A DNA stretch of 64,000 bases from Prolixibacteraceae bacterium (GCA_023228025.1 JALOCD010000001.1:83399-147398), one strand, 5' to 3'; numbered from the stretch's first letter, positions 6,872-14,258 are shown. Notes: generated by a model from the sequence alone, not told the origin. Numbers and translations are program-made.

Positions 6872-7926
6872 CCTATCATTAAACTTTTTGACCGAAACTC
6901 TGAGAGTTTCATGTTTTTTAATGACGCAGCCTTACTCATTGATATAATATCTTCAGCCAAGGCTCTGTATATTAACTGTTCAAATCTGCTGGAAGTTTCT
7001 TTCCCTTCATATGCATATGGCTCTTCGACTTTCCATCCCATTTGATTAATATATTGGTAATAGTATCTTTTATAATGCTCTGAGATAACATCCAATTCAG
7101 CAAAGCGATAAATCATAGCTTGTATTGATATACCATATTGTTCTTTTAAGAGTCCAAATTCCTGAATAGAGATTCTATTTCTTTTGTTCCCAATTTCCTT
7201 TTCTATAGCTTCTTTTGGAAAAAGCATTGCTCCTGCAAGTCGGTGACAGTATTTTTCTGCCAACTTGTCATCAATTTCATCTAATGGCAACAGAAGATGT
7301 CCTAATTCATGAAAAGCGGTAAAGCGCTTTCTGTCATTTGATTTTAATTTACCAGTATTTAATACGATAACAGGAATATCCTTTCCGTTTACCCAAGTCT
7401 GTAACCCATCAAATCCATCTTTTGCATCAAGCTCAAGAACTTTTATATTATTCTCCTCAAGTAATTCTGCAACGTTGGCGATTGGACCAACACCTAATCC
7501 CCATTTTTTTCGAATTTCTTTTGCAAAATTTTCTATGTCATCGGAAGAATTTATTTTCAAAAGAGGAGCAGGATGTTCAAATATCTTCTTTAATCCGAGT
7601 ATTTCCTCCAATTCCAAGTATCTGCCAAGAACTTCCCTGGTACGCTCTATAATACTGTTTTGCTCTTTGGAAGGAAATAATTCCAATTTTCTAAAATTGA
7701 TAGTTCCCAATTCGACAATAGTTTCCCGAGTAAAATAGTCTGGCCTTACATTTAGAGCTTCACATATAAGGTCCAACTTCTCACTATCCGGAATTACTTC
7801 TCCTTTCTCATACTTATGGAGAGCCTGGCGAGTAATATTATTGCCCAAGTTGTCCGAAAGATCTTGCAATGAAAACCCATTCATCAAACGGGCAGATTTA
7901 AATCGTTCAGCAAATAACTTATTCAT
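6868..7926 (-). CDS. Xre-type HTH regulator with ImmA/IrrE metallopeptidase domain
   Basis: This 352-residue protein has an N-terminal helix-turn-helix (FKSARLMNGFSLQDLSDNLG, followed by ITRQALHKYEKGEVIP) over about residues 8-60. A COG2856-type peptidase domain carries HELGH near residue 207 and the later YCHRLAGAMLFPKEA. In the ImmA/IrrE family such proteases cleave repressors in response to stress or conjugation. It is the first gene of the PIN pair. The AT-rich upstream DNA (7935-8040) contains repeated 'tttgtaaatggat'-like words that may be its own operators. Confidence 0.85.
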   Translation of the reverse strand: MNKLFAERFKSARLMNGFSLQDLSDNLGNNITRQALHKYEKGEVIPDSEKLDLICEALNVRPDYFTRETIVELGTINFRKLELFPSKEQNSIIERTREVLGRYLELEEILGLKKIFEHPAPLLKINSSDDIENFAKEIRKKWGLGVGPIANVAELLEENNIKVLELDAKDGFDGLQTWVNGKDIPVIVLNTGKLKSNDRKRFTAFHELGHLLLPLDEIDDKLAEKYCHRLAGAMLFPKEAIEKEIGNKRNRISIQEFGLLKEQYGISIQAMIYRFAELDVISEHYKRYYYQYINQMGWKVEEPYAYEGKETSSRFEQLIYRALAEDIISMSKAASLKNMKLSEFRSKSLMIG

Positions 7927-8182
7927 AGAAATAAAATTTTACGTTGACAAAAATTAGGTCGCAAATATATATCAAATTTCCCATTTGTAAATGGATCCTT
8001 CTTATTTAAATGGATAAGATGATTTGTAAACAGATAAATAGGTGAGAATATTTTTTTATATTTTACGATGACAAATTGACAAATTTAGTTGACGTGGCAT
8101 GTTTTTTGTTGTATATTTGTCAATCAAAGTTAATGAATTATAATGAGAAAAACAAATATTTTTAATACAAAATGCCGATAAT
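7927..8182. other. AT-rich intergenic region, possible operators
   Basis: No ORF supported. 'ttacgttgacaaa', 'ttacgatgacaaattgaca' and 'atttgtcaatcaaag' near 7940, 8063 and 8117 are related words that could be binding sites for the adjacent Xre protein. Nothing else is recognised. Confidence 0.35.
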
Positions 8183-8226
8183 AAAAAAACAAAAGTCCAA
8201 TCATTAGTGGCTCTATTGATTGGACT
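8183..8226 (-). terminator. Rho-independent terminator of the small RNA
   Basis: Minus strand: AGTCCAATCA (8226-8217), a 13-nt loop, TGATTGGACT (8203-8194), then TTTGTTTTTTTATT. The stem is perfect over 10 bp. Confidence 0.75.
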
Positions 8227-8296
8227 TCGGGATAATTGTTTTCGACGACATACCTGAGGCTTATCACCTCATTGCTATCCCTGATTATTTTGTTGC
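8183..8296 (-). ncRNA. Candidate small structured RNA
   Basis: On the minus strand a Bacteroidota-type promoter (8330-8301) is followed by about 110 nt that fold compactly. An outer stem GGGATA/TATCCC pairs 8281-8276 with 8234-8229; inside it is a hairpin TGAGG/CCTCA (8271-8267 with 8259-8255); then comes a 10-bp terminator stem with a T-rich tail. Nothing protein-coding fits. It lies between the Xre/ImmA gene and the ubiquitin-like operon and is transcribed away from the latter. I do not recognise an RNA family. Confidence 0.5.
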
Positions 8297-8300
8297 GATA

Positions 8301-8330
8301 CAAATATAGCAAATTCCATTTGCTGTGCAA
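8301..8330 (-). promoter_or_regulatory. Bacteroidota-type promoter for the small RNA
   Basis: Minus strand: TTG at 8330-8328, a 19-nt spacer, TATATTTG at 8308-8301. This matches the TTG...TAnnTTTG (-33/-7) consensus of Bacteroidota housekeeping promoters with normal spacing. Confidence 0.6.
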
Positions 8331-8418
8331 TACTTTCCATGCCAAGCCTGGTTAGATGAATCCTCCATACTAGCTTAAAGACGGTAGAGGCCACTAATTC
8401 CATTTTAATATTAATTAA

Positions 8419-8877
8419 ATGAAAAGTTTAAAATTGATCATAAATGATAAGCACTTCGACTGGCAAGAACAGTACATATCAGGTGCAGAAGTAAAAAGGT
8501 TAGGTGAAATTCCTGATTCCGATTTAGTATTCCTGGCAATTAAGAAGCCTTGGGAAGATGAATTAATCGAAAATGTAACACGTGTTGATTTGGCTCGACC
8601 CGGAATAGAACATTTCTATTCTAAAAAACATGATGAGCATTTGCCGTTTAAAATAATTGTCAACGGCCGAGAAAAGGAATGGGGTTCGAGGACTATTTCC
8701 TATGAACAAGTATCTAAACTGGCATTTCCGGATTATTCCGAAAATAGTACTACGGTTTATACTGTCAGTTTTTCCAACGGACCGGGCCAAAACCCGGAAG
8801 GCACTATGGTTAAGGGTGATGAAGTTTATGTAAAAACCAAAATGATTTTCAATGTCACTCCAACTAATAAGTCATAG
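8419..8877 (+). CDS. Multi-ubiquitin-domain protein (Multi_ubiq)
   Basis: This 152-residue protein has two ubiquitin-like beta-grasp repeats: an N-terminal one (LKLIINDKHFDWQEQYISGA) over about residues 3-70, and a better-conserved one (FKIIVNGREKEWGSRTISYE) at about 76-150 that ends MVKGDEVYVKTKMIFNVT. This matches the Multi_ubiq family of bacterial ubiquitin-like conjugation operons. There is no terminal Gly-Gly; the protein ends TPTNKS. The gene overlaps the E1-like gene by 26 bp in another frame. It is the presumed modifier of the operon (inference from family and context). Confidence 0.85.
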   Translation: MKSLKLIINDKHFDWQEQYISGAEVKRLGEIPDSDLVFLAIKKPWEDELIENVTRVDLARPGIEHFYSKKHDEHLPFKIIVNGREKEWGSRTISYEQVSKLAFPDYSENSTTVYTVSFSNGPGQNPEGTMVKGDEVYVKTKMIFNVTPTNKS

Positions 8878-10030
8878 TCCTGATTTGAAGCAACTCAGAG
8901 ATGAAGGTTTTGAAATAGAGGTGAAAGGTGGATATTTACTTATCCACCAAATCCCCTATGTAAACCACATAAAAGAAATAAAGCGAGGTATACTGGTCAG
9001 TGCCCTTGATCTGGCGAACAACAACAGGACATCGACTCCTTCGACTCATGTAATTTATTTTATTGGAGATTATCCTTGTAATAAAGATGGCAGTCCGATT
9101 GAAGGAATCAGGAACTCCTCAAATAATCAAAAGTTATTTGAAGGCGTGGAAGTCAATCATTTGTTCTCCAACAAACCAACAAACGGCTATTCTGATTACT
9201 ATAAAAAGGTAACGAGATATGCTGAAATAATTTCGAATCCGGCAAAGTCCATTGATCCAACAATTACTGAGAAGACTTTTAAAGTAATTGTTGATGATGC
9301 CGAGGATTCTGTTTTTCAATATCTTGACACTAACTCTAGTCGGGCTAATATTGATTTTATCAATTCCAAGCTAAAAGGTCAGAAAGTTGGCATTATTGGA
9401 TTGGGTGGGACTGGCGCTTATATCCTGGATTTAGTTGCCAAAACGCCTGTACTGGAAATTCACTTGTATGATGGAGACGATTTCCTTTTGCACAATGCCT
9501 TTAGGTCACCTGGTGCAGTATCCCAATCGGAATTGAATGCTAGAAGGACCAAAACAGATTATTACGCTTCAATTTACTCCAACATGCATCGATACGTGTA
9601 TTCTCATGCCTGTTTTATCAGTGGATTTAACATTGAAGAATTAAATCAGTTGTCTTTTGTTTTCCTTTGTATTGATCGAGATTTGGTAAAAAAGGAGATT
9701 ATGGAATATCTTCTACTAGAAAATATTCCTTTTATTGATGTTGGGTTAGGGGTTAATGTTGTTGATGATTCCTTAATTGGCTCAATTCGAGTTACCACTG
9801 GGACACTATTAAAAAACGATCATCTATTTCAACGAATCTCTTGTGGTGAAAATTTGGAAAATGAATATGCTTCAAATATTCAAATAGCAGAATTGAATTC
9901 CTTAAATGCCGTTTTAGCTGTCATCAAATGGAAAAAGCTTTTGGGCTTTTACCAGGATTTAAAGCTGGAACATAATTCAGTTTATTCAATTAATGCATCA
10001 CAATTGACCAACGATGAATGTACAGCATAG
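8852..10030 (+). CDS. E1-like ThiF-family protein with N-terminal DUF6791 domain
   Basis: This 392-residue protein has an N-terminal DUF6791-like domain (about residues 1-170) and a C-terminal ThiF/E1 adenylation domain. The nucleotide loop GIIGLGGTGAYILDLVA starts near residue 185, followed by YDGDDFLLHNAFRSPGA with the Asp, Asn and Arg that position ATP. E1-like enzymes adenylate the C-terminus of a ubiquitin-like protein. The zinc-binding cysteines of ThiF are absent; ISCGE in the C-terminal part is the one cysteine I would consider for thioester formation. The gene overlaps both neighbours (26 and 17 bp), so the three proteins are made together. No separate E2 or JAB peptidase gene is next to it. 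Confidence 0.85.
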   Translation: MSLQLISHSPDLKQLRDEGFEIEVKGGYLLIHQIPYVNHIKEIKRGILVSALDLANNNRTSTPSTHVIYFIGDYPCNKDGSPIEGIRNSSNNQKLFEGVEVNHLFSNKPTNGYSDYYKKVTRYAEIISNPAKSIDPTITEKTFKVIVDDAEDSVFQYLDTNSSRANIDFINSKLKGQKVGIIGLGGTGAYILDLVAKTPVLEIHLYDGDDFLLHNAFRSPGAVSQSELNARRTKTDYYASIYSNMHRYVYSHACFISGFNIEELNQLSFVFLCIDRDLVKKEIMEYLLLENIPFIDVGLGVNVVDDSLIGSIRVTTGTLLKNDHLFQRISCGENLENEYASNIQIAELNSLNAVLAVIKWKKLLGFYQDLKLEHNSVYSINASQLTNDECTA

Positions 10031-10373
10031 ATTTGTAGAATTCATTCCTGACGAATTGGAAGATGGCATATTGTACATCTCCCTTAAATATTGCACAGCC
10101 ATACACAAATGTGTGTGTGGCTGTGGCAATGAAATTGTGACTCCAATTTCTCCAACAGATTGGCAGTTAACTTTTGATGGCAAAACTATTTCTTTGTATC
10201 CTTCTATTGGCAACTGGAATTTCAAATGCAAATCTCATTACTGGATTACCAACAACAAAATTAGGTTCGCGAGAAAATGGGAAATCTGCGATAATAAAAT
10301 TAGAGGGAAGAAGAACTGGAAAAGGAAATTATATTTTAAAAATTTGTTCAACTTTCAACAATATCAAGTTTGA
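10014..10373 (+). CDS. DUF6527 protein, cysteine-rich partner of the ubiquitin-like operon
   Basis: This 119-residue protein has a metal-site-like cysteine cluster, KCVCGCGNE (Cys 33, 35, 37), and a downstream CKSHYW, separated by the conserved SPTDWQLTFDG and SLYPSIGNW segments. This pattern is that of DUF6527, a small protein that recurs beside Multi_ubiq and E1 genes. Its role is not established; a metal-binding carrier or E2 substitute is possible. The start overlaps the E1-like gene by 17 bp. The last ~25 residues are lysine-rich and may be an altered end next to the repeat at 10389. Confidence 0.75.
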   Translation: MNVQHRFVEFIPDELEDGILYISLKYCTAIHKCVCGCGNEIVTPISPTDWQLTFDGKTISLYPSIGNWNFKCKSHYWITNNKIRFARKWEICDNKIRGKKNWKRKLYFKNLFNFQQYQV

Positions 10374-10388
10374 TTTATTCTCCACGCT

Positions 10389-10435
10389 GGTGCTGATTTG
10401 CAATCAGCACCACTTAACAACGGATCTGGGATCCT
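10389..10435. repeat. REP-like element, double hairpin (copy c)
   Basis: GGTGCTGATTTG with its complementary arm forms a perfect 23-bp palindrome (10389-10411). It is followed by TTAACAA and a second small palindrome (CGGATCTGGGATCC). It sits between two convergent genes. The same two-part layout recurs at 11660 and 16874. Confidence 0.8.
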
Positions 10436-10448
10436 AGGAAATACAGAC

Positions 10449-11519
10449 CTATTTCCCTTTATCGTACCCAACAACAATTTTGAACAGTTGCTCAGAGAAT
10501 GAGAAGATATCGTCCAGGAATTTAATTTCTGCTTTAACCTCTTTCTTGTTTTCATCTAAGGTAACGAAGTACTTCTTATTGCCATTCAGATAGAGCCGGC
10601 ACAATGTTTTGCGGTTGTTGTCATCCAGCACAATAGCGAAATACGTTTGCGCATCCCGGTAGGAAATACGTTTTAAATCAACTTTTTGCCGAAGGATAGA
10701 TTTGACTATCATAAAAGCCTCAATCTCCTCTTCCGTTGTTTCAACTTTGGCTTCCGGTTCCTTGACAAGTGCAACTGCCTGTTTTGCCTCCTCTTTGGCT
10801 ACTTCATCCTCTTTGGTGAGCGCCGTTTTCAATCGCTCCGTGATCAAATCACTGATGTACTGCTGTACAGATTTTTTGGTCAGGTTCGTAAACAGTTCAA
10901 GTACTTTGGCGGTAATAACACTGGGATACACCTGTTTGGCGAAGAGCTTTACAAATTCAGGGGAAGGATTGTTCAGTTCTTGACCCAGAAGTTGCTTCAG
11001 TTCATTGGTGTACTTCAGCTCACTGGCGGTATTAACGATGCTGTCCACATCAAAATAAGATTTGTGGAATTTCTTCAGCTCCTCGATCTGGTTATCCTTG
11101 ATTTCTGAGATGTTAAACTCCAGGAAGGGCTTCTCATCCATCTTGTTGGCATCTACCAGGTCGGAGTAGAAACGGTAGATAATACCATTGGTGAGCAAGC
11201 CAAACTTGGCTTTTGAGACATGGAAATAACGCAACAATTGTCCGTCATGAATACTCAGATTCGCTGCCCAATGCTTGCACTCTATCAAAATGGTAGGCTT
11301 CTTGTCCATGAAGATGGCATAGTCAATCTTCTCACCTTTCTTTAAACCAATGTCAGAGATAAACTCAGGTACAACCTCTGTCGGGTTAAACACATCATAA
11401 CCAAGCGCCTGGATAAAAGGCATAATAAAAGCATTCTTGGTTGCTTCCTCTGTTTGAGTCTGGTCTTTTAGTCTTAATACGCGCTCGCCTAAGATTTTAA
11501 TTTGGTCTTTGAAGTCCAT
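10449..11519 (-). CDS. Restriction-type nuclease-like protein (HsdR N-terminal-like)
   Basis: This 356-residue protein has a PD-(D/E)xK core of the type I restriction HSDR_N kind: EKIDYAIFMDKKPTILIECK near residues 62-82 gives the Asp and the Glu-x-Lys residues. It follows a conserved FIQALGYDVFNPTEV segment. The centre (about residues 200-265) is charged and probably coiled; the C-terminal ~100 residues form another domain I cannot name. No specificity or methylase gene is nearby, so this is a standalone nuclease of unknown target, probably defensive. REP-like elements lie on both sides. Confidence 0.75.
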   Translation of the reverse strand: MDFKDQIKILGERVLRLKDQTQTEEATKNAFIMPFIQALGYDVFNPTEVVPEFISDIGLKKGEKIDYAIFMDKKPTILIECKHWAANLSIHDGQLLRYFHVSKAKFGLLTNGIIYRFYSDLVDANKMDEKPFLEFNISEIKDNQIEELKKFHKSYFDVDSIVNTASELKYTNELKQLLGQELNNPSPEFVKLFAKQVYPSVITAKVLELFTNLTKKSVQQYISDLITERLKTALTKEDEVAKEEAKQAVALVKEPEAKVETTEEEIEAFMIVKSILRQKVDLKRISYRDAQTYFAIVLDDNNRKTLCRLYLNGNKKYFVTLDENKKEVKAEIKFLDDIFSFSEQLFKIVVGYDKGK

Positions 11520-11659
11520 GAGAAAAGTATTTTAAGGTTGGTTCTAATAGCTATATCTGAGGCAGCTAGGATTCAGATTAATAGCTTATTACAAACTTAC
11601 AGAAAAATAAGCCAATTTGTTTTAAAAAGACCTAAATAATTTCATCCATGCTGTCGGTT

Positions 11660-11705
11660 GGTGCTGAAATGCAATCAACACCACTTAACAACGGATCTGG
11701 GATCC
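11660..11705. repeat. REP-like element, double hairpin (copy d)
   Basis: GGTGCTGAAATGCAATCAAC followed by ACC, ACTTAACAA and CGGATCTGGGATCC. The arm has mutated bases compared with the copy at 10389, while the right half is identical. Confidence 0.75.
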
Positions 11706-11717
11706 TTTTAAATACCT

Positions 11718-12095
11718 CTATAGTACATGCTGTGCCAGTACCTTTTGCACCTCATAAACATTCACCAATTTGTTGAATTGTTTTGTAATACTTGGCTGGG
11801 GCTCGCTGGAAATCCAGATTTTCAGTTCGGCATCCAGTTCGAATGTTCCGGCTGTCTCGACGCTAAACCTGGAGATACTTTTGTAAGAGATCGATTTGTA
11901 CTCCGTCTTACTGCCTGTCACCCCCTGCTTATCGACCAAAATAAGCCTCTTGGTGGTGAAAATAAAGGTATCGCGAATGAGTTTAAACCCCAGTTCAATC
12001 TCTTCGCCTTCGGTCAAAAGCAATCCAAACTGCTTCATTAATTCGTCGTGGCTTACGGTACTGGCATTCCCCAGTATGGCAGAAAATAGTCCCAT
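11718..12095 (-). CDS. Bacterial PH-domain protein
   Basis: The 125-residue protein is essentially one PH-like domain of the bacterial kind (bPH), including the typical FIFTTKRLILVDKQGVTGSK strand pair and the SYKSISRFSVETAGTFELDA segment. Such proteins are common in Bacteroidota and sometimes accompany defence genes; no catalytic residues are expected. It stands alone on the minus strand between the nuclease gene and a repeat-free AT-rich gap. Confidence 0.8.
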   Translation of the reverse strand: MGLFSAILGNASTVSHDELMKQFGLLLTEGEEIELGFKLIRDTFIFTTKRLILVDKQGVTGSKTEYKSISYKSISRFSVETAGTFELDAELKIWISSEPQPSITKQFNKLVNVYEVQKVLAQHVL

Positions 12096-12446
12096 TTTTT
12101 TTCATGTTTTACAATCCTAATCTTTTAGCTTTGGTCCGGGCCGAACCCTTTCAGGCATTCTTCAACAAACTTGTTTTGGACGTTCGCGAAAGGTTAGTTG
12201 CGCGTTATTTTAATCATAAACTTACATAATATTATTTAATATCAAAGCATTAGGGTGAAACTTTACAAATGGGTGCAGAATGTGGTTGGTGCGGCTTAAC
12301 AAATAAGGGTTTTCCAAATTTCCTCCAGCCTGGTCTACCCCTACTCCAATCCAATTCTTTTTTCTAAATGAAATGCCTTAACTTTACTTATACGGGAATC
12401 CGCATCAATATATTTAAGGAATGACAATACTAAAATTGACCAAAAT
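12096..12446. other. Intergenic region
   Basis: No gene seen. A short match to the REP-like right half ('ggtgcggcttaacaa', about 12288-12303) may be a worn copy. The last ~60 bp are AT-rich and probably hold the promoter of the KilA-N gene. Confidence 0.4.
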
Positions 12447-13271
12447 ATGACTAAAACTAAGATTATTCAGGTAAGAGGTATCCAGGTGGCAACATTCAAA
12501 ATTGGTAATGAGGATTTTATTTCTTTAACTGATATTGCACGAAATAATAACCCTGAAGAACCTAAGGATGTGGTAAAAAACTGGATGCGCTCAAAAACGA
12601 CCATAGAATTTTTAGGTCTATGGGAGCAATTGAATAACCCCACTTTTAAAGGGGTCGAATTCGACCCCTTATTGTTTGCCGCTGGCAGCAATGCATTTAC
12701 TCTATCTCCTTCCAAATGGATTGAAACAACAAATGCCAAAGGCCTTATTTCAAAACAAGGAAAGAACGGTGGAACCTTTGCCCACAAAGATATTGCCTTT
12801 GAATTTGCTTCCTGGGTGAGTTCCGGATTTAAACTGTACCTCATTAAGGAATTCCAACGTCTGAAAGAAGATGAAAGCGACCGACTGAAACTCGACTGGA
12901 ATTTGCAAAGAACCTTGGCCAAAGTAAATTATCATATTCACACCGGCGCCATCAAAGAAAATCTGATACCCAAAGAACTCACCAAAACGGAGGCTGCCTT
13001 TGTTTATGCCAATGAAGCCGACCTGTTGAACATGGCGCTCTTTGGCAAAACTGCTGTCCAATGGCGAAACGAAAACCCTAAGGCTCAGGGAAACATACGG
13101 GATGATGCGGCATTGGAACAACTAGTGGTGCTCACCAATTTGGAAAGCCTGAATGCAGTATGGATTGAACAAGGTATACCATCGTCTGATCGCCTTCTGC
13201 AACTCAACAAAATCGCCATTCAGCAACTTAAAACCTTGTCTAATAGCTCCTCACTTAAAAAATTGTACTGA
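12447..13271 (+). CDS. KilA-N domain protein (phage antirepressor type)
   Basis: This 274-residue protein has a KilA-N DNA-binding domain in the N-terminal ~125 residues: IGNEDFISLTDIARNNNPEE, VVKNWMRSKTTIEFLGLWEQ, then KWIETTNAKGLISKQGKNGG and FAHKDIAFEFASWVSSGFKL. The C-terminal half (TKTEAAFVYANEADLLNMAL) is the domain usually linked to it in free-standing Bacteroidota genes. Unlike the BRO-N and RhuM genes in the island it is intact. It contains a 22-bp perfect palindrome (12649-12670) encoding KGVEFDP. Probable role: gene control in phage-like or mobile elements (inference). Confidence 0.85.
   Translation: MTKTKIIQVRGIQVATFKIGNEDFISLTDIARNNNPEEPKDVVKNWMRSKTTIEFLGLWEQLNNPTFKGVEFDPLLFAAGSNAFTLSPSKWIETTNAKGLISKQGKNGGTFAHKDIAFEFASWVSSGFKLYLIKEFQRLKEDESDRLKLDWNLQRTLAKVNYHIHTGAIKENLIPKELTKTEAAFVYANEADLLNMALFGKTAVQWRNENPKAQGNIRDDAALEQLVVLTNLESLNAVWIEQGIPSSDRLLQLNKIAIQQLKTLSNSSSLKKLY
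12649..12670. repeat. Perfect 22-bp palindrome inside KilA-N gene
   Basis: AAGGGGTCGAA directly followed by its complement TTCGACCCCTT. It is in coding sequence, between the LGLWEQLNNP and NAFTLSPSKW segments. Confidence 0.88.
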
Positions 13272-13275
13272 CCCC

Positions 13276-13369
13276 GTTGTCGTACCTACGGCACTCCACA
13301 TCATTCACACACCCAAGATCCATGGGTTGAAACCCATGGCTACTGAATCGGTCGTGCCGATGGCACTGG
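13276..13369. repeat. Repeat A, copy 1
   Basis: ~94-bp element with 'gtcgtacctacggcac', a central palindrome CCATGGGTTGAAACCCATGG and 'ggtcgtgccgatggcactgg'. Other copies lie at 19081-19173 and 20587-20679. Here and at 19081 it is followed directly by repeat B. Confidence 0.85.
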
Positions 13370-13383
13370 ACCATGATTTGTAT

Positions 13384-13578
13384 AAACCTTATTTTTAAAG
13401 GCAACCTTAGTAGAAAAGTCGACTCACCACTCAGCCAAAACCTTATTACCTTATTCCGGATGCCAATAACAAAATTATATCCTGATTAGTTACAAAGCGA
13501 CAAACCATATAAGGTAATAAGGTTAATTTCAACCAACTAACGCATTCTACTAAGGTTAAGAACATAAAAATAAGGTTT
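13384..13578. repeat. Repeat B, copy 1 (MITE-like)
   Basis: ~195-bp element whose ends are inverted repeats: AAACCTTATTTTTA, then a short spacer, then AACCTTAGTAGAA. An inner inverted pair is built from ACCTTATTACCTTAT. It has no coding capacity. The second copy is at 19187-19380. Confidence 0.8.
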
Positions 13579-13599
13579 ACAAATCCGAAGAGGGTATTC

Positions 13600-13690
13600 C
13601 GAGAGCTCTTGTCTGCTTTCTCTCATTTTCCCATCTGGTGCTTTGAGTTTCAACTAACGACAAATTGTCGACAGTTCAATTCCGTCCCGA
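13600..13690 (-). pseudogene. BRO-N remnant (third copy)
   Basis: The minus strand reads GIELSTICR, a TAG, then LKLKAPDGKMRE, which aligns with the BRO-N fragment at 5670-5740 (SELSQKLGQLKMQAEDGKMR). The 25 bp at 13652-13676 are a decayed palindrome; restoring CGTTAG to CGACAG removes the stop and makes it perfect. It is joined to the end of a RhuM remnant. Confidence 0.6.
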
Positions 13691-13985
13691 AATATTTACC
13701 CCCTTGCTTTAAGCGTTCATCGTCCAATGCAAATCCTTTTACAATGTATTCCTTGAGTCGTTGTGTCGCCCAAATCCGAAATTGGGTACCTCTTTGCGAT
13801 TTTACACGATAACCTACCGAGATAATCACATCAAGGTTATAATATATTACCGTTTTGTCCTGTGTTTTCCCTTGAATTGCGCCATGTTGAGTGGTATGTC
13901 GGAAATTCCGACATACCAAATTTTCGTCAAGCTCTGCTTCCGAGAATACATTTTTAATGTGCTTATAATCCATTTCATCGAGCTG
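13690..13985 (-). pseudogene. RhuM-family remnant (second copy)
   Basis: The frame gives HIKNVFSEAELDENLVCRNF, then YYNLDVIISVGYRVKSQRGT, then QFRIWATQRLKEYIVKGFAL and DDERLKQG, the core of RhuM proteins. Both ends are lost: the N-terminus starts in unrelated sequence and the C-terminus runs into a BRO-N fragment. DNA identity to the copy at 5866-6156 is roughly 90% over the shared part. A palindrome lies at 13892-13918. Confidence 0.75.
13892..13918. repeat. Perfect 27-bp palindrome in second RhuM copy
   Basis: Same palindrome as at 5943-5969 (arm TGGTATGTCGGAA), at the same protein position. Confidence 0.88.
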
Positions 13986-14040
13986 CCGGCACAGCCCTTC
14001 AGCCTCGGGAAATAGGGCAACCCTGCCCTCCCATTAATTG

Positions 14041-14160
14041 TAAAACATCAGGCAGCTGAAGAGATGCCGGTAGGTTTTGACGAGGGTGGTACAAAAAGTT
14101 GCTGCTTCAATATGCAAACTGCAAACAATGTTTTGGTTAAAGCAAAAATAGGGAGAAAAT
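14041..14160 (-). repeat. Cassette repeat R, copy 4
   Basis: Same module as the other three. The short ORF (about 14108-14034) keeps TLVKTYRHLFSCLMFYN but its ATG has become ATT, so it may be dead. It lies 3' of the HNH-type pseudogene and 5' of the RhuM remnant. Confidence 0.75.
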
Positions 14161-14258
14161 AAGACTAAAAGAAAGAATATTGGATGATTTCTCGATGGCC
14201 AATTATCGAGGGAGCTTGTAGTATCTAAATATATAGGAGGAATTCAAATATTACAATT

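Noticed and set aside
8130..8345. 71-codon minus-strand ORF
   Set aside because: It runs through the small-RNA promoter and terminator, has no recognisable domain and a tail encoded by the T-rich terminator region; the structured RNA explains the sequence better.
12649..12670. KilA-N palindrome as a simple EcoRI-type coincidence
   Set aside because: I considered chance from the KGVEFD codons, but the symmetry extends to 22 bp, and all neighbouring antirepressor genes show the same feature, so it was kept as part of the palindrome finding.
4101..14160. Module R as integron attC sites
   Set aside because: Position 3' of cassettes fits, but I find no RYYYAAC/GTTRRRY core pair at the ends and no integrase gene in the window; the conserved feature is a short coding sequence, not a folded site.
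14041..14160. Short ORF copy 4 as a functional gene
   Set aside because: Its ATG is replaced by ATT, so it was described only as part of the repeat.
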